A stretch of DNA of 64,000 nucleotides from CAVVAE01 sp963746185. GTDB lineage: Bacteria; Actinomycetota; Actinomycetes; Propionibacteriales; Nocardioidaceae. A model generated the notes under the pieces. It was not told the DNA's origin. It was given only the letters and a program-made list of their open reading frames with translations, and did not search any database. The translations under genes and the position numbers were made by a program. Numbering within the stretch: position 1 is the first letter of the stretch; each line of letters begins with the position of its first letter. The DNA lies in contig CAVVAE010000004.1 in the NCBI GenBank assembly GCA_963746185.1, positions 1,488,001 to 1,552,000 on the forward strand, read 5' to 3'. This document shows, piece by piece, positions 34,916-42,582 of the stretch.

Positions 34916-34945
34916 TTGACACCGGCTCCGATATAGCCGTAGTTT
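34916..34945 (+). promoter_or_regulatory. Likely promoter of arsR-AHSA1 operon
   Basis: TTGACA (34916-34921) matches the -35 consensus exactly. TAGTTT at 34940-34945, 18 bases further, is a fair -10. The -10 end overlaps the palindrome at 34943-34974, and the start codon lies at 34977. Confidence 0.55.
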
Positions 34946-34974
34946 TCCTATGAGTTAATTAACCGATAGGAAAA
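34943..34974. promoter_or_regulatory. 32-bp palindromic operator upstream of arsR
   Basis: TTTTCCTAT (34943-34951) and ATAGGAAAA (34966-34974) flank GTTAATTAAC (34954-34963), all sharing one centre at 34958/34959. Only two of sixteen base pairs mismatch. The AT-rich site sits between the promoter and the ATG at 34977, so a bound ArsR-type dimer would block transcription. It is the expected autoregulatory operator of the gene that follows. Confidence 0.7.
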
Positions 34975-34976
34975 TT

Positions 34977-35354
34977 ATGAACTCAAGGTTTGCCCCGGCG
35001 GCCCAGGAGGATCGCCTGGATGAGACTTTCGCGGCGCTTGCCAGCGCAACGCGCCGAGCGATTCTGGCGCGTCTCACCAAAGGAGAAGCGAACGTCAACC
35101 AGCTCGCCGAACCCTTCAAGCTCTCACTTCCGGCCATCTCCAAGCACCTCAAGGTGCTCGAACAAGCCGGGCTCATCGTGCGCAGTCAACGTGCGCAGTA
35201 CCGACCCTGCACCCTCGACGCGGCACCGCTCGAATTGGTCTCGACCTGGGCCGAACAGTATCGACCCATCTGGGAGGCCCGCTTCGAGCGGATGGACACC
35301 TACCTCCAACAACTCCAACAGCAACGACAGACAGGCAGTGACGATGATCGATGA
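34977..35354 (+). CDS. ArsR-family winged-helix regulator
   Basis: This is 125 residues beginning MNSRFAP. The winged helix is complete: TFAALASATRRAILARLTKGEANVNQLAEPFKLSLPAISKHLKVLEQAGLIVRSQ, with recognition helix SLPAISKHLKVLE. No cysteine pair for metal is present in that helix, so this is not a classical metal sensor. It belongs to the group paired with SRPBCC/AHSA1 proteins. The stop overlaps the next gene by eleven bases. The 32-bp palindrome just upstream is its probable operator. Confidence 0.9.
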   Translation: MNSRFAPAAQEDRLDETFAALASATRRAILARLTKGEANVNQLAEPFKLSLPAISKHLKVLEQAGLIVRSQRAQYRPCTLDAAPLELVSTWAEQYRPIWEARFERMDTYLQQLQQQRQTGSDDDR

Positions 35355-35847
35355 CGGTACCCAGAACCTGGTGATCGAGCGGACTCTCGAGGCGCCGCCG
35401 GATCTGATCTGGAAGATGTGGACGGTACCGGAGCACTTCGCAGCCTGGTACGGCCCAGGCGGGGCCACTATCCCGATGGCCAAGATGGATGTGCGCGTGG
35501 GCGGCACCCGCCTGCTGTGCATGGAGATGACGACACCGGACGGCACGATGCAGATGTGGTTCACCGGCGAGTATCTCGAGATCATCGAGAACCAGCGCCT
35601 TGTCTACACCGACTCCATGTCGGATGAGAACGGCAACGTCATGTCACCGGAGCAGATAGGCATGCCCGAGGGACACCCGACCACGACCAAAGTCAGTGTC
35701 GAGCTCGAGCGCATCAGCGGTGGCACAAGGATGGTGTTGACCCACGTCGGCGTTCCCGCCGATTCCCCAGGTGCCGCCGGATGGGCGATCGCGCTCGACA
35801 AACTCACCGCACGCCTTGATGAGGCACTCCGCGCTGAAGACTCCTGA
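35344..35847 (+). CDS. SRPBCC (AHSA1-type) domain protein
   Basis: This is 167 residues in the Bet v1-like AHSA1 family. LVIERTLEAPPDLIWKMWTVPEHFAAWYGPGG is the characteristic N-terminus, followed by VRVGGTRLL and the C-terminal helix 'GWAIALDKLTARLDEAL'. Such proteins carry a hydrophobic ligand cavity and are encoded after an ArsR regulator throughout actinobacteria. Ligand binding here probably relates to the ArsR signal. It overlaps arsR, so the two are translated together. Confidence 0.9.
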   Translation: MIDDGTQNLVIERTLEAPPDLIWKMWTVPEHFAAWYGPGGATIPMAKMDVRVGGTRLLCMEMTTPDGTMQMWFTGEYLEIIENQRLVYTDSMSDENGNVMSPEQIGMPEGHPTTTKVSVELERISGGTRMVLTHVGVPADSPGAAGWAIALDKLTARLDEALRAEDS

Positions 35848-35981
35848 CCTGGGGATGCATTCCAGATACCCGAAGGTCCCTTGAGCCCGTGAATCCGCCC
35901 AGGTTGCCCTACCGGGCTAGTGCTCGCGTACACGAATCGGGTACAACCTGGCGGCGTGGCATCCGCTGCTCCGTGTTCGAC

Positions 35982-36353
35982 TCAAGCGTGGTCCGCCTGC
36001 ATGTTCTTCATGATCTGTTGCTCGACCTCAGCCATCTCCTTTGCAGGGCTGAACTGAAGGTATTCGGTCCCCGCCTCGGCGCGTTGGAGATGTCCCGGGG
36101 GGATATAGAAGGCGTCACCGGGCTTGAATACCTCCTCCTGGCCATCCACTGTGAAGGTCACATTTCCGCTCAGCACGTACCCCCAGTGGGGGCAATGACA
36201 CTGATTGTTGGGCAGCCCTTTGAGCATCGGCGTCGAGTCGATGTCCTGCTTGAAGGTCACGAACTCGATCGCCTGTCCGTCGACCTCGTCGTGCCAGGAC
36301 TCGACTGGGCCGTAGTCGTCGTGCTTGGCATCTTGCTTGGAAACTTTCGGCAT
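35982..36353 (-). CDS. Small cupin protein
   Basis: The ATG at 36353 follows AAGGAGA and gives 123 residues; a longer open frame to 36554 has no support. It is a single cupin barrel: CHCPHWGYVLSGNVTF holds the first metal histidines, and DAFYIPPGHLQ the second motif. CHCPHWG has extra cysteines unusual for a cupin metal site. The motif ATGGGGCGAAYACCTCATG lies 57 bases upstream of the start, so the gene is probably regulated with the DUF998 gene. Confidence 0.82.
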   Translation of the reverse strand: MPKVSKQDAKHDDYGPVESWHDEVDGQAIEFVTFKQDIDSTPMLKGLPNNQCHCPHWGYVLSGNVTFTVDGQEEVFKPGDAFYIPPGHLQRAEAGTEYLQFSPAKEMAEVEQQIMKNMQADHA

Positions 36354-36409
36354 CACAGTCTCCTTGGTTGTTCGGTCTCCTCCATGGTCGTTGGGCGAGG
36401 AGCCGGCGT

Positions 36410-36428
36410 CATGAGGTATTCGCCCCAT
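36410..36428 (-). promoter_or_regulatory. Shared 19-bp motif, copy 1 (upstream of cupin)
   Basis: On the minus strand it reads ATGGGGCGAATACCTCATG. A second copy differing at one base is at 38885-38903. It lies 57 bases before the cupin start and 211 bases before the HD-GYP-LuxR start, and has partial dyad symmetry (ATGGGG/CCTCAT), as expected for a dimeric helix-turn-helix protein. Confidence 0.6.
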
Positions 36429-36638
36429 CGATGGCGCACTTCCGGAGCCGCGATGGGTCGTGCCTAGCTCTACGCGCCGCCCTCGTCCACCTACAACCCA
36501 CTGGGGACCATTCCGCTTTCCGACGGCAGATGCGTCCATCGGCCTGATTCGCACGGTGACCGAGTTTCGTCAGTGGCCGCATGTATGGCTGGGCGGTCTG
36601 CGGTAGCCACACTCCGGGGAAGAGACCAGACTCAGACC

Positions 36639-38201
36639 ATGGCCGATCCTGGTGAGGTTCGTATCGCCGAGCTCATCGCGACGCTGTCGTACGCCGCGGA
36701 CCTGGGGCTTGCCCAGCCGATGGAGCACTGTCTGCGTCACACGGTGATGGCTCTTCGGTTGTCGGATCTCGCCGGCGCCGGCCAGGGGGACCGCGAAGCG
36801 ACTTACTACCTAGGCCTGCTGGTCAACAGCTACTGCCACGCCGACGCTTCCGAGCAAGCGCGGTGGTACGGCGACGACATCTCGTTCAAGGGAGACGGCT
36901 TCGAGACCCTGGCGATGAGTGTTCCCCAGATGGCGACCTCGCTGCTGCGTCACCTCACCACACACGGCACGGCCCGACAGCGCGTCGGTCGCGTGGCGAC
37001 GCTGCCTGTCTTCTTCCAGCGCGACGTCCTGACCTGGTTGCTCACGCACACCCAGTTGAGCTCGGCATTTGCCAAACGCATCGGGCTCGATGACGACGTG
37101 GCCAGATCCTTGTGGAACGCATACGAGCAGTGGGACGGCAAGGGGCCGCGGAGCATCGCCGGCGGTGAAATTCCACTGCCGGCGCGGCTCATCGCCTTGT
37201 GCACCACGATGGAGGTCATCTCCCGCAACCGCGGGCAGGAGACCGCGAAGACCACTGCTCGCAAACACGCGGGCAGGGTGTTCGACCCGGCGCTCGTCAA
37301 CCTGTGGGTCGATCACGCTGCGGACATCCTCGACGGCCTCGACGTCGACGCCACGTGGGACGCCGTGCTAGCGGCTGAGCCGCGTCTGGAACGTCGGGTG
37401 TCCGGCGCAGAGTTGGACGACGTACTCGAAGCGATGGCGGATCTCGTGGACCTGAAGTCGCCGTTCCTCGCCGGACACTCGCGTGGCGTCGCCAACCTCG
37501 GCGCCGAGGCCGCCAGGCTCTCAGGGCTCACCACGGCCCAGAGCACGACGATCCGACGTGCCGGTTTCCTCCACGACCTCGGAAGGCTCGGAGTGTCGAG
37601 CTCGATCTGGGAGAAGGCGGGACCTTTGACCGATGTCGAGCGGGAGCGCGTGCACCTACACCCGTACCTCACCGACAAGATGCTGATGCGTACCCCCGCC
37701 CTGGCACCCAGCCGCGAGATCGCCGCCCGGCACCACGAACGCCTCGACGGTTCTGGCTACCCACGGGGCTTGACCGCAGCATCGCTGACGCCGTCCGACC
37801 GAATCCTGGCCGCGGCCGACGTGTACCACGCGATGACGGAGCCCCGCCCCCACCGGCCTGCGCTCGACGCCGACCACGCTGCGAAGGCCATCCTAGGAGA
37901 GGTGCGGGCGGGGCGTCTCGACGGAGACGCGGTCAACGCCGTTCTGCGAGCCTCCGGCCACCGAGCACCAGCGAGACGCGAGGGGCCGGCCGGGCTGACT
38001 GTTCGGGAGGTGGAGGTCTTGGCACTCGTCGCGCGGGGATTGGCCAACAAGGAGATCGCCCGGCGCCTCGGCGTGACTCCCAAGACGGTCTCGAACCACG
38101 TCGAGCACATCTACACGAAGCTCGGCGTCGGCAGCCGCGCCTCCGCGACGCTCTACGCCACCCAGCACGGATTAGTGGGCAGTTTCACCGCCCAGCCATG
38201 A
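36639..38201 (+). CDS. HD-GYP domain protein with C-terminal LuxR helix-turn-helix
   Basis: From the ATG at 36639 this is 520 residues. An N-terminal region (~15-240) looks like a degenerate HD-type helical bundle (HTVMALRLSDLAG, GLLVNSYCHADASE). The central domain is a full HD-GYP: FLAGHSRGVANLGAEA, the HD pair in GFLHDLGRLGVSS, VHLHPYLTDKML, ARHHERLDGSGYPRGL and ILAAADVYHAMTEPRPHRPA, so cyclic-di-GMP phosphodiesterase chemistry is possible. The last ~65 residues are a LuxR/FixJ DNA-binding domain (LTVREVEVLALVARGLANKEIARRLGV, KTVSNHVEHIYTKLGV). The fusion would link a nucleotide signal directly to transcription. Its stop overlaps the end of the convergent DUF998 gene by 17 bases. Confidence 0.9.
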   Translation: MADPGEVRIAELIATLSYAADLGLAQPMEHCLRHTVMALRLSDLAGAGQGDREATYYLGLLVNSYCHADASEQARWYGDDISFKGDGFETLAMSVPQMATSLLRHLTTHGTARQRVGRVATLPVFFQRDVLTWLLTHTQLSSAFAKRIGLDDDVARSLWNAYEQWDGKGPRSIAGGEIPLPARLIALCTTMEVISRNRGQETAKTTARKHAGRVFDPALVNLWVDHAADILDGLDVDATWDAVLAAEPRLERRVSGAELDDVLEAMADLVDLKSPFLAGHSRGVANLGAEAARLSGLTTAQSTTIRRAGFLHDLGRLGVSSSIWEKAGPLTDVERERVHLHPYLTDKMLMRTPALAPSREIAARHHERLDGSGYPRGLTAASLTPSDRILAAADVYHAMTEPRPHRPALDADHAAKAILGEVRAGRLDGDAVNAVLRASGHRAPARREGPAGLTVREVEVLALVARGLANKEIARRLGVTPKTVSNHVEHIYTKLGVGSRASATLYATQHGLVGSFTAQP

Positions 38202-38853
38202 GAGCGACCCGGCTCCAGGACCGGCCTTCCATCCGTGCCACCTGCCAGGCCAGGACACCGACCCCGCCGGTGATGACGGTTACCGCGATCCGCTGAGTGA
38301 GGCCGCCGATCGCCGTGCCCGAACTGGCGCCCGTCGCGACAAGCAACGCGATCGTCACGAACCCGAACAGCTTCGTGGGCCGGGCGAGGCTGACCCAGCC
38401 CGCTCGCCGGCGCATCGCGCGAGCGAGGACGAAGGGAGCGGCGATCGTGGCGAGCGCACTGAGCGCGAAGAAGCCCACGTGCGCCTTGCCGTGCCACGAT
38501 GCGATCGCATCCGAGAACATGCAGCCGGCGTCGACGGCGCGGCAGTCGAGCCGGAAGAACGTGTCATCGGTCAGGTTGTCGAGCGCGGGCAACGAGAGCG
38601 CGAGGACGAGGGCGGCGTTGCCCAGGTGGTGGCGCAGCACGAGTGCGAACGCGATAGTCAGCGAGCCCGCGAAGGCGACGGTGAGCCGGTTGGCTGTCGG
38701 ATGGTGGGCCGTCAGCGCAGCCAGGTCGCTGATGTCATGGCGGATCGGCCGATAGCCCTGGTCTTCGAAGGCACCGATGGCGAGCCAGCCGACCACGAAG
38801 ACGAACTGGGCGAGCACTGCGGCGCGGGCGATCTGGAGGCGAGACGTGCTCAT
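38185..38853 (-). CDS. DUF998 family membrane protein
   Basis: This is a 222-residue polytopic protein. It begins with a TM helix (AAVLAQFVFVVGWLAIGAF) followed by the loop GYRPIRHDISDLAAL, a block typical of DUF998. Six to seven helices follow, including LTVAFAGSLTIAFALVL and VGFFALSALATIAAPFVLARAM. A central loop with LDCRAVDAGCMF holds two cysteines. It lies directly after the second copy of the 19-bp motif (32 bases from the start), so it is probably controlled with the cupin gene. Confidence 0.8.
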   Translation of the reverse strand: MSTSRLQIARAAVLAQFVFVVGWLAIGAFEDQGYRPIRHDISDLAALTAHHPTANRLTVAFAGSLTIAFALVLRHHLGNAALVLALSLPALDNLTDDTFFRLDCRAVDAGCMFSDAIASWHGKAHVGFFALSALATIAAPFVLARAMRRRAGWVSLARPTKLFGFVTIALLVATGASSGTAIGGLTQRIAVTVITGGVGVLAWQVARMEGRSWSRVALMAGR

Positions 38854-38884
38854 GACCCAGCATCGGACGGTGCGCGCCCGAGGA

Positions 38885-38903
38885 CATGAGGTGTTCGCCC
38901 CAT
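38885..38903 (-). promoter_or_regulatory. Shared 19-bp motif, copy 2 (upstream of DUF998 gene)
   Basis: On the minus strand it reads ATGGGGCGAACACCTCATG, one base different from the copy at 36410-36428. It sits 32 bases upstream of the DUF998 start and 160 bases before the DUF1326 start on the other strand. Confidence 0.6.
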
Positions 38904-39062
38904 GTCACGGTCTCAAGCGATGCCTCGATGGCGATCCGTCAGCGCCTCCGCTCGACGCGTGAGGTGCTGAGGACGCGTCACCAAACCGCCGGGAGAGTCT
39001 GAGATCGTTGACGGTTCATCGGGACGGCGAGACACTTGGGCTCTAGCGCAAAGGAGAGCTCG

Positions 39063-39665
39063 ATGTCGTGGAACTTGGCCGGCAGTTACGTCGAAACCTG
39101 CTCATGTGAGCTCATGTGCCCGTGCAACATGTCGATGGATCACGGAGCGACGTACGACTTCTGTCGCGTGGCGCTTGTCTTCAACATTCATGAGGGAACG
39201 GTCGAGGGTACGGACATCGCCGGATGCAAGGTCGCGCTCATCGCCGATACGCCGAAGGTGATGACAGACGGCAACTGGCGGGTCGGCGTGTTCGTTGACG
39301 ACGGTGCGACGGAGGCACAGTTCGACAACCTCGTTCAGATCTTTAGCGGCCAACTGGGTGGGCCCATGGCTGGTGTCGTTCCGCTGATCGGCGAGATGCT
39401 GGGCGTTCAGCGCGCGACGATCGAGGTCGACGATGACGGACTGCGACACCGCGTTCGGGTCGACGACGTGATCGACTTCGAGATCCAAGACATCGTTCCG
39501 TTCGGCGTGGAGACCGGTGAGCCGGTGCGATTCTCCGGAATGTTCCACCCAGTCGGATCGGACCTGACGATGGCCGAAGCGACACGGTCCCGGATCAGTG
39601 CCTTCGGCATCGAGTTCGAAGGGAAGACGGGACTGTCGAAGTCGGACTTCTCGTGGGCCGCCTGA
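39063..39665 (+). CDS. DUF1326 domain protein with cysteine-rich N-terminus
   Basis: The ATG at 39063 has AAGGAGAGCTCG just upstream and gives 200 residues. The family hallmark is near the start: YVETCSCELMCPCNMS, four cysteines within eleven residues that look like a metal or redox site. The rest is beta-rich and acidic (GLRHRVRVDDVIDFEIQD). There is no signal peptide. Four bases separate it from the DUF2182 gene, an association that recurs in other bacteria. A metal-handling role is an inference from cysteines and neighbours, not shown. Confidence 0.85.
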   Translation: MSWNLAGSYVETCSCELMCPCNMSMDHGATYDFCRVALVFNIHEGTVEGTDIAGCKVALIADTPKVMTDGNWRVGVFVDDGATEAQFDNLVQIFSGQLGGPMAGVVPLIGEMLGVQRATIEVDDDGLRHRVRVDDVIDFEIQDIVPFGVETGEPVRFSGMFHPVGSDLTMAEATRSRISAFGIEFEGKTGLSKSDFSWAA

Positions 39666-39669
39666 GGGA

Positions 39670-40515
39670 ATGACCGGCCTCGGGTCGAGAGTTTCGGACG
39701 CAGGCGCAGGTCTTCGTCCCGCGTTCGCAGCGACCCGTGCTCAGCTGGGGCTGGTCGTCGTCCTCTTCGCGCTCGCCGCGGCTGGCTGGTGGTGGACGGC
39801 CGGGGAGATGCGCGGCATGGACAACGGGCCGTGGACCGGTCTCGGGACGTTCGGCTGGTTCCTCGGCGTATGGGTCGTCATGATGGCGGCGATGATGTTC
39901 CCGTCGGTCGTCCCTACGGTCGCGTTGTACTCGCGGATGAGCAAGAAGTCGCGGCTCATGCCGCTGGTGTTCACCAGCGGTTATCTCGCCACTTGGGCTG
40001 GCGCCGGAGTCATCGCCTTCATGATCGGAGCGCTCGGAAACCACGTACTGGGAGGCGACTTAGCATGGGAGCAGGCCGGGCGCCCGATCGCCGGAGCAAC
40101 ACTCATAGTGGCGGCGGCTTACGAGTTGACACCGCTCAAAGACGTCTGTCTGGGAAAGTGTCGCAGTCCGCTCGGCACCCTTCTCAGGTCATGGCGCGAC
40201 GGATGGTCAGGCGCGTTTCGGATGGGAACCAAGAACGGTGCGTGGTGCGTCGGTTGCTGCTGGGCTCTCATGGCATCACTCTTCGCCCTGGGCGTCATGA
40301 GTGTGACCTGGATGGCCATCGTCGCCGGGCTCATTGCCATGGAGAAGATCCTTCCGTGGCGCCGAGCAGCGACGTACGGCACGGCACTCGTACTGCTGGT
40401 GCTCGGCGTGCTCGTACTCGTCGCACCAGACGTGCTACCCGCGCTCACCGCTCCTGGACACGACCCGATGCCCATGATGACTGGCTCAAGGATCGACCCA
40501 CCGCCGATGCCGTAG
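39670..40515 (+). CDS. DUF2182 predicted metal-binding integral membrane protein
   Basis: This is a 281-residue membrane protein with about seven TM helices. LGLVVVLFALAAAGWWWTA is followed by FLGVWVVMMAAMMFPSVVPTVALY, with methionine pairs in the helix. The loop LTPLKDVCLGKCRSPLGTLL and GAWCVGCCWALMASLFALG add cysteines, and the tail GHDPMPMMTG adds Met and His. These are plausible soft-metal ligands, in line with the family's description as predicted metal-binding. It is tightly coupled to DUF1326 and followed 122 bases later by the permease. Confidence 0.85.
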   Translation: MTGLGSRVSDAGAGLRPAFAATRAQLGLVVVLFALAAAGWWWTAGEMRGMDNGPWTGLGTFGWFLGVWVVMMAAMMFPSVVPTVALYSRMSKKSRLMPLVFTSGYLATWAGAGVIAFMIGALGNHVLGGDLAWEQAGRPIAGATLIVAAAYELTPLKDVCLGKCRSPLGTLLRSWRDGWSGAFRMGTKNGAWCVGCCWALMASLFALGVMSVTWMAIVAGLIAMEKILPWRRAATYGTALVLLVLGVLVLVAPDVLPALTAPGHDPMPMMTGSRIDPPPMP

Positions 40516-40637
40516 ATGCGCCGACCACGAGTGCGACATCGAAGATGATGCGGGGCCGCCAACGGCCTTTGACCGCGGGCAGTGACGTGAGTCGGTGAGT
40601 GTTGCACGATGGTCGCAAGAAGAGGAAGTCGTCGTTC

Positions 40638-41405
40638 ATGAGCATTCTCGGTTCCATCGGTGATGCGCTGGCGCTGGCCGCGACGAAGACCTGGCAGATC
40701 ACCTGGTCTCTAATCCTGGGGTTTACCTTGTCTGTCGTCATCCAGGCCGTGGTGCGACGCAAGACGATAGTCCAGACTCTTGGCGATGACCGGCCCGTCA
40801 CCCTTGCCAAAGCGGCAGGGTTGGGCGCAGCGACGTCATCCTGCTCCTACGCCCCCGTGGCATTGGCCAGGTCACTGTTCCGGAAGGGCGCCAGCCTCAC
40901 TTCCGCGATGGTCTTCGAGATCACTGCTACCAACCTAGTGATCGAGCTCGGCATCATCCTGGCGCTACTGATCTCAAGGCAGTTCACCCTGGCCGAATTC
41001 GTCGGCGGTCCTATCATGATCGTGTTGCTCGCCTTGGCGTTCCGGCTGTTCGTCCGCAGAGAACTCATCAACGCCGCCCGCGAACAGGCCAACAAAGGGT
41101 GGGCGGGGTCGATGGAGGGACACGCGGGCATGGACATGTCCGCCCAAGGCGACGGCTCGTTCGCGTCCCGGCTATTCTCCCGCGACGGCTCGACCGCGGT
41201 CTCGCCCCGTTACGACCTGCGCGCTTACAGCCGCGCTCCGGCGTGGACTCTGCACGGCCTCGGTGAGGTCTATCTCCAGCTCGAAGCACGGTCCCGCGCC
41301 TACGCAGTCGATGGGGATCGGGTGCTCGGCGGCACTGTCGCGAGGGTCGCAGAGATCGTGGCCGACAAGATCGCCGAAGGCTTTCTCCAGCGGACGGATC
41401 GGTGA
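40638..41405 (+). CDS. UPF0718/DUF318-type permease, C-terminal half missing or replaced
   Basis: From the ATG at 40638 (AGAGGAAG before it) this is 255 residues. Residues 1-~188 follow the first half of the PF03773 permease family: ITWSLILGFTLSVVIQAVV, GLGAATSSCSYAPVALARSLFRKGASL, ELGIILALLISRQFTLAEFVGGPIM, and the soft-metal-like SMEGHAGMDMS. Family members normally continue with a second bundle of helices. Here, after DGSTAVS (near base 41205), the protein turns into PRYDLRAYSRAPAW... and ends in a soluble helix (VARVAEIVADKIAEGFL), which I do not recognise. The break suggests a deletion or insertion joint, so function is doubtful. The DUF1326/DUF2182 neighbours suggest a former metal role. 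Confidence 0.7.
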   Translation: MSILGSIGDALALAATKTWQITWSLILGFTLSVVIQAVVRRKTIVQTLGDDRPVTLAKAAGLGAATSSCSYAPVALARSLFRKGASLTSAMVFEITATNLVIELGIILALLISRQFTLAEFVGGPIMIVLLALAFRLFVRRELINAAREQANKGWAGSMEGHAGMDMSAQGDGSFASRLFSRDGSTAVSPRYDLRAYSRAPAWTLHGLGEVYLQLEARSRAYAVDGDRVLGGTVARVAEIVADKIAEGFLQRTDR

Positions 41406-41797
41406 GCGCAGCCCAGCGGCGGCACACCGATTGCCACCAGTGCACAGCGGACCCCGGATAACCAACCTGGGCTGCGACGAGCGCGGCAGCAGTCCGCAAA
41501 GGCCTCCGCACCATGGACGTGCCACGAGAGGACAGAAGAGGTCGGATCCTGTGCGACGTTGGTGGCACGTCCATGGCCGCTGACCTGAGGGTGCGGTCTG
41601 ACCGGCGATGATGCTGGTGGGCGATATTGGGTTTGAAGCCGCACTTCATCGGGTCACCGGTCACCAAACCGAGGGCCCTGACCTCGCATGGTTCTCAAAG
41701 GCGTGGAGCGTCGTCCATGCCTCACCATCTGGCTTATGACACGGCACGTCCGCGGTCGCGGCGTTCACGCAGCTGCGTCTCCACCGTCGACACGACG
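41406..41797 (+). other. ~390-base region with no convincing gene
   Basis: This region lies between the permease end and the relaxase fragment. A 43-codon frame at 41608-41739 starts MMLVGDIGFEAALHRV and reads like real protein, but it is short and unrecognised. Other frames are arginine-rich shadow translations. I interpret the stretch as debris at the edge of a lost mobile element. Confidence 0.4.
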
Positions 41798-42142
41798 TCA
41801 GAGCGAGCGGCCGGGTCTCCCGCCGAGATAGTCGCCCAACGCCCCAAGAACCCTCGAGAAGGCACGACCAAGCCGCGTATCGGCATCGGTGGCACCAGCC
41901 GCATTCAGCGCGTCCCGATCGGGATGGCGACCCTCACCGAACAGTGCCCGCATCTCGGACACCTGGGACTCGGCCAACCCGAGCTCAGCAGCACCGGACC
42001 CAACCCAGACCCCCGCCGGATTGCCGCGAGCGGCGTAATAGTCCGCCAGCGCCTGGCCGGCCGGGCGCCGTTCATCGGCTGACGCAACCTGACGGGTCAG
42101 ATACGTGTAGCCGTCACCAGCCGACAGCTTGTGCACCGTCAT
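41798..42142 (-). pseudogene. N-terminal fragment of MobF (TrwC/TraI-type) conjugative relaxase
   Basis: This 114-codon frame begins MTVHKLSAGDGYTYLTRQVA, the recognisable N-terminus of actinobacterial TrwC-type relaxases, and continues ADYYAARGNPAGVWVGSG and ESQVSEMRALFGEGRHPD. Full enzymes have a ~300-residue relaxase domain (with later catalytic tyrosine and HUH histidines) and a helicase domain; here the frame ends after RLGRAFSRVLGALGDYL. Three in-frame codons on, only short frames remain. There is no ribosome site. It is a relic, beside tRNA-Phe, of an integrative conjugative element. Confidence 0.75.
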
Positions 42143-42338
42143 CACGACGACGCACCGGAGGCAGGAGCGGATGGAGCCGTGGCGGTCGGAGCTGGGATGT
42201 CGTGCCCCCCGCGTGCCCCAACGGACGGAAAAACCCGGTCTACAGAGGGCCCTTGCGGACAGCCACGGACAACGGCGTCGTTAGCTCGCGCGTGACGAAA
42301 CGCCAGGTGGGGAGGGAGTTTTGGCTGGTGGGAGGGGG

Positions 42339-42412
42339 TGGCCAGGGCCGGGGTCGAACCGGCGACCTTCCGCTTTTCAGGCGGACGCTCGTACCAACTG
42401 AGCTACCTGGCC
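42339..42412 (-). tRNA. tRNA-Phe (GAA)
   Basis: On the minus strand a 74-base cloverleaf including the discriminator A. The acceptor stem GGCCAGG pairs with CCTGGCC, the anticodon loop is CTGAAAA with anticodon GAA, and the T-loop is TTCGACC. CCA is not encoded. The relaxase relic lies on its 3' side, where elements that integrate in tRNA genes leave their scars. I found no duplicated tRNA end within the window. Confidence 0.95.
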
Positions 42413-42582
42413 CCTGCTTCCGGACCCAGGTCTGAGGTGCCGTTTCCGCAGGTCAGCCCCCATGTTTGGGGGCCAGGCTGGCAGTTTACCGGATCGTCCG
42501 TAGGGGGTCGAACGAGGTTTGCCTGCCTTGCAGGTGCGTTGACGGCTGCGTGAAACTGAGTCCCTACGTAGGAGGATATGAG

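Noticed and set aside
42456..42473. Hairpin GCCCCCA/TGGGGGC near the tRNA-Phe gene
   Set aside because: It lies upstream of the tRNA on its own strand and has no T-run, so it is neither its terminator nor clearly a signal.
42339..42580. Integration repeat of the tRNA-Phe 3' end
   Set aside because: A weak resemblance (GGGGTCGAAC near 42507) lies on the wrong (5') side of the tRNA and is too short to call an attachment site.
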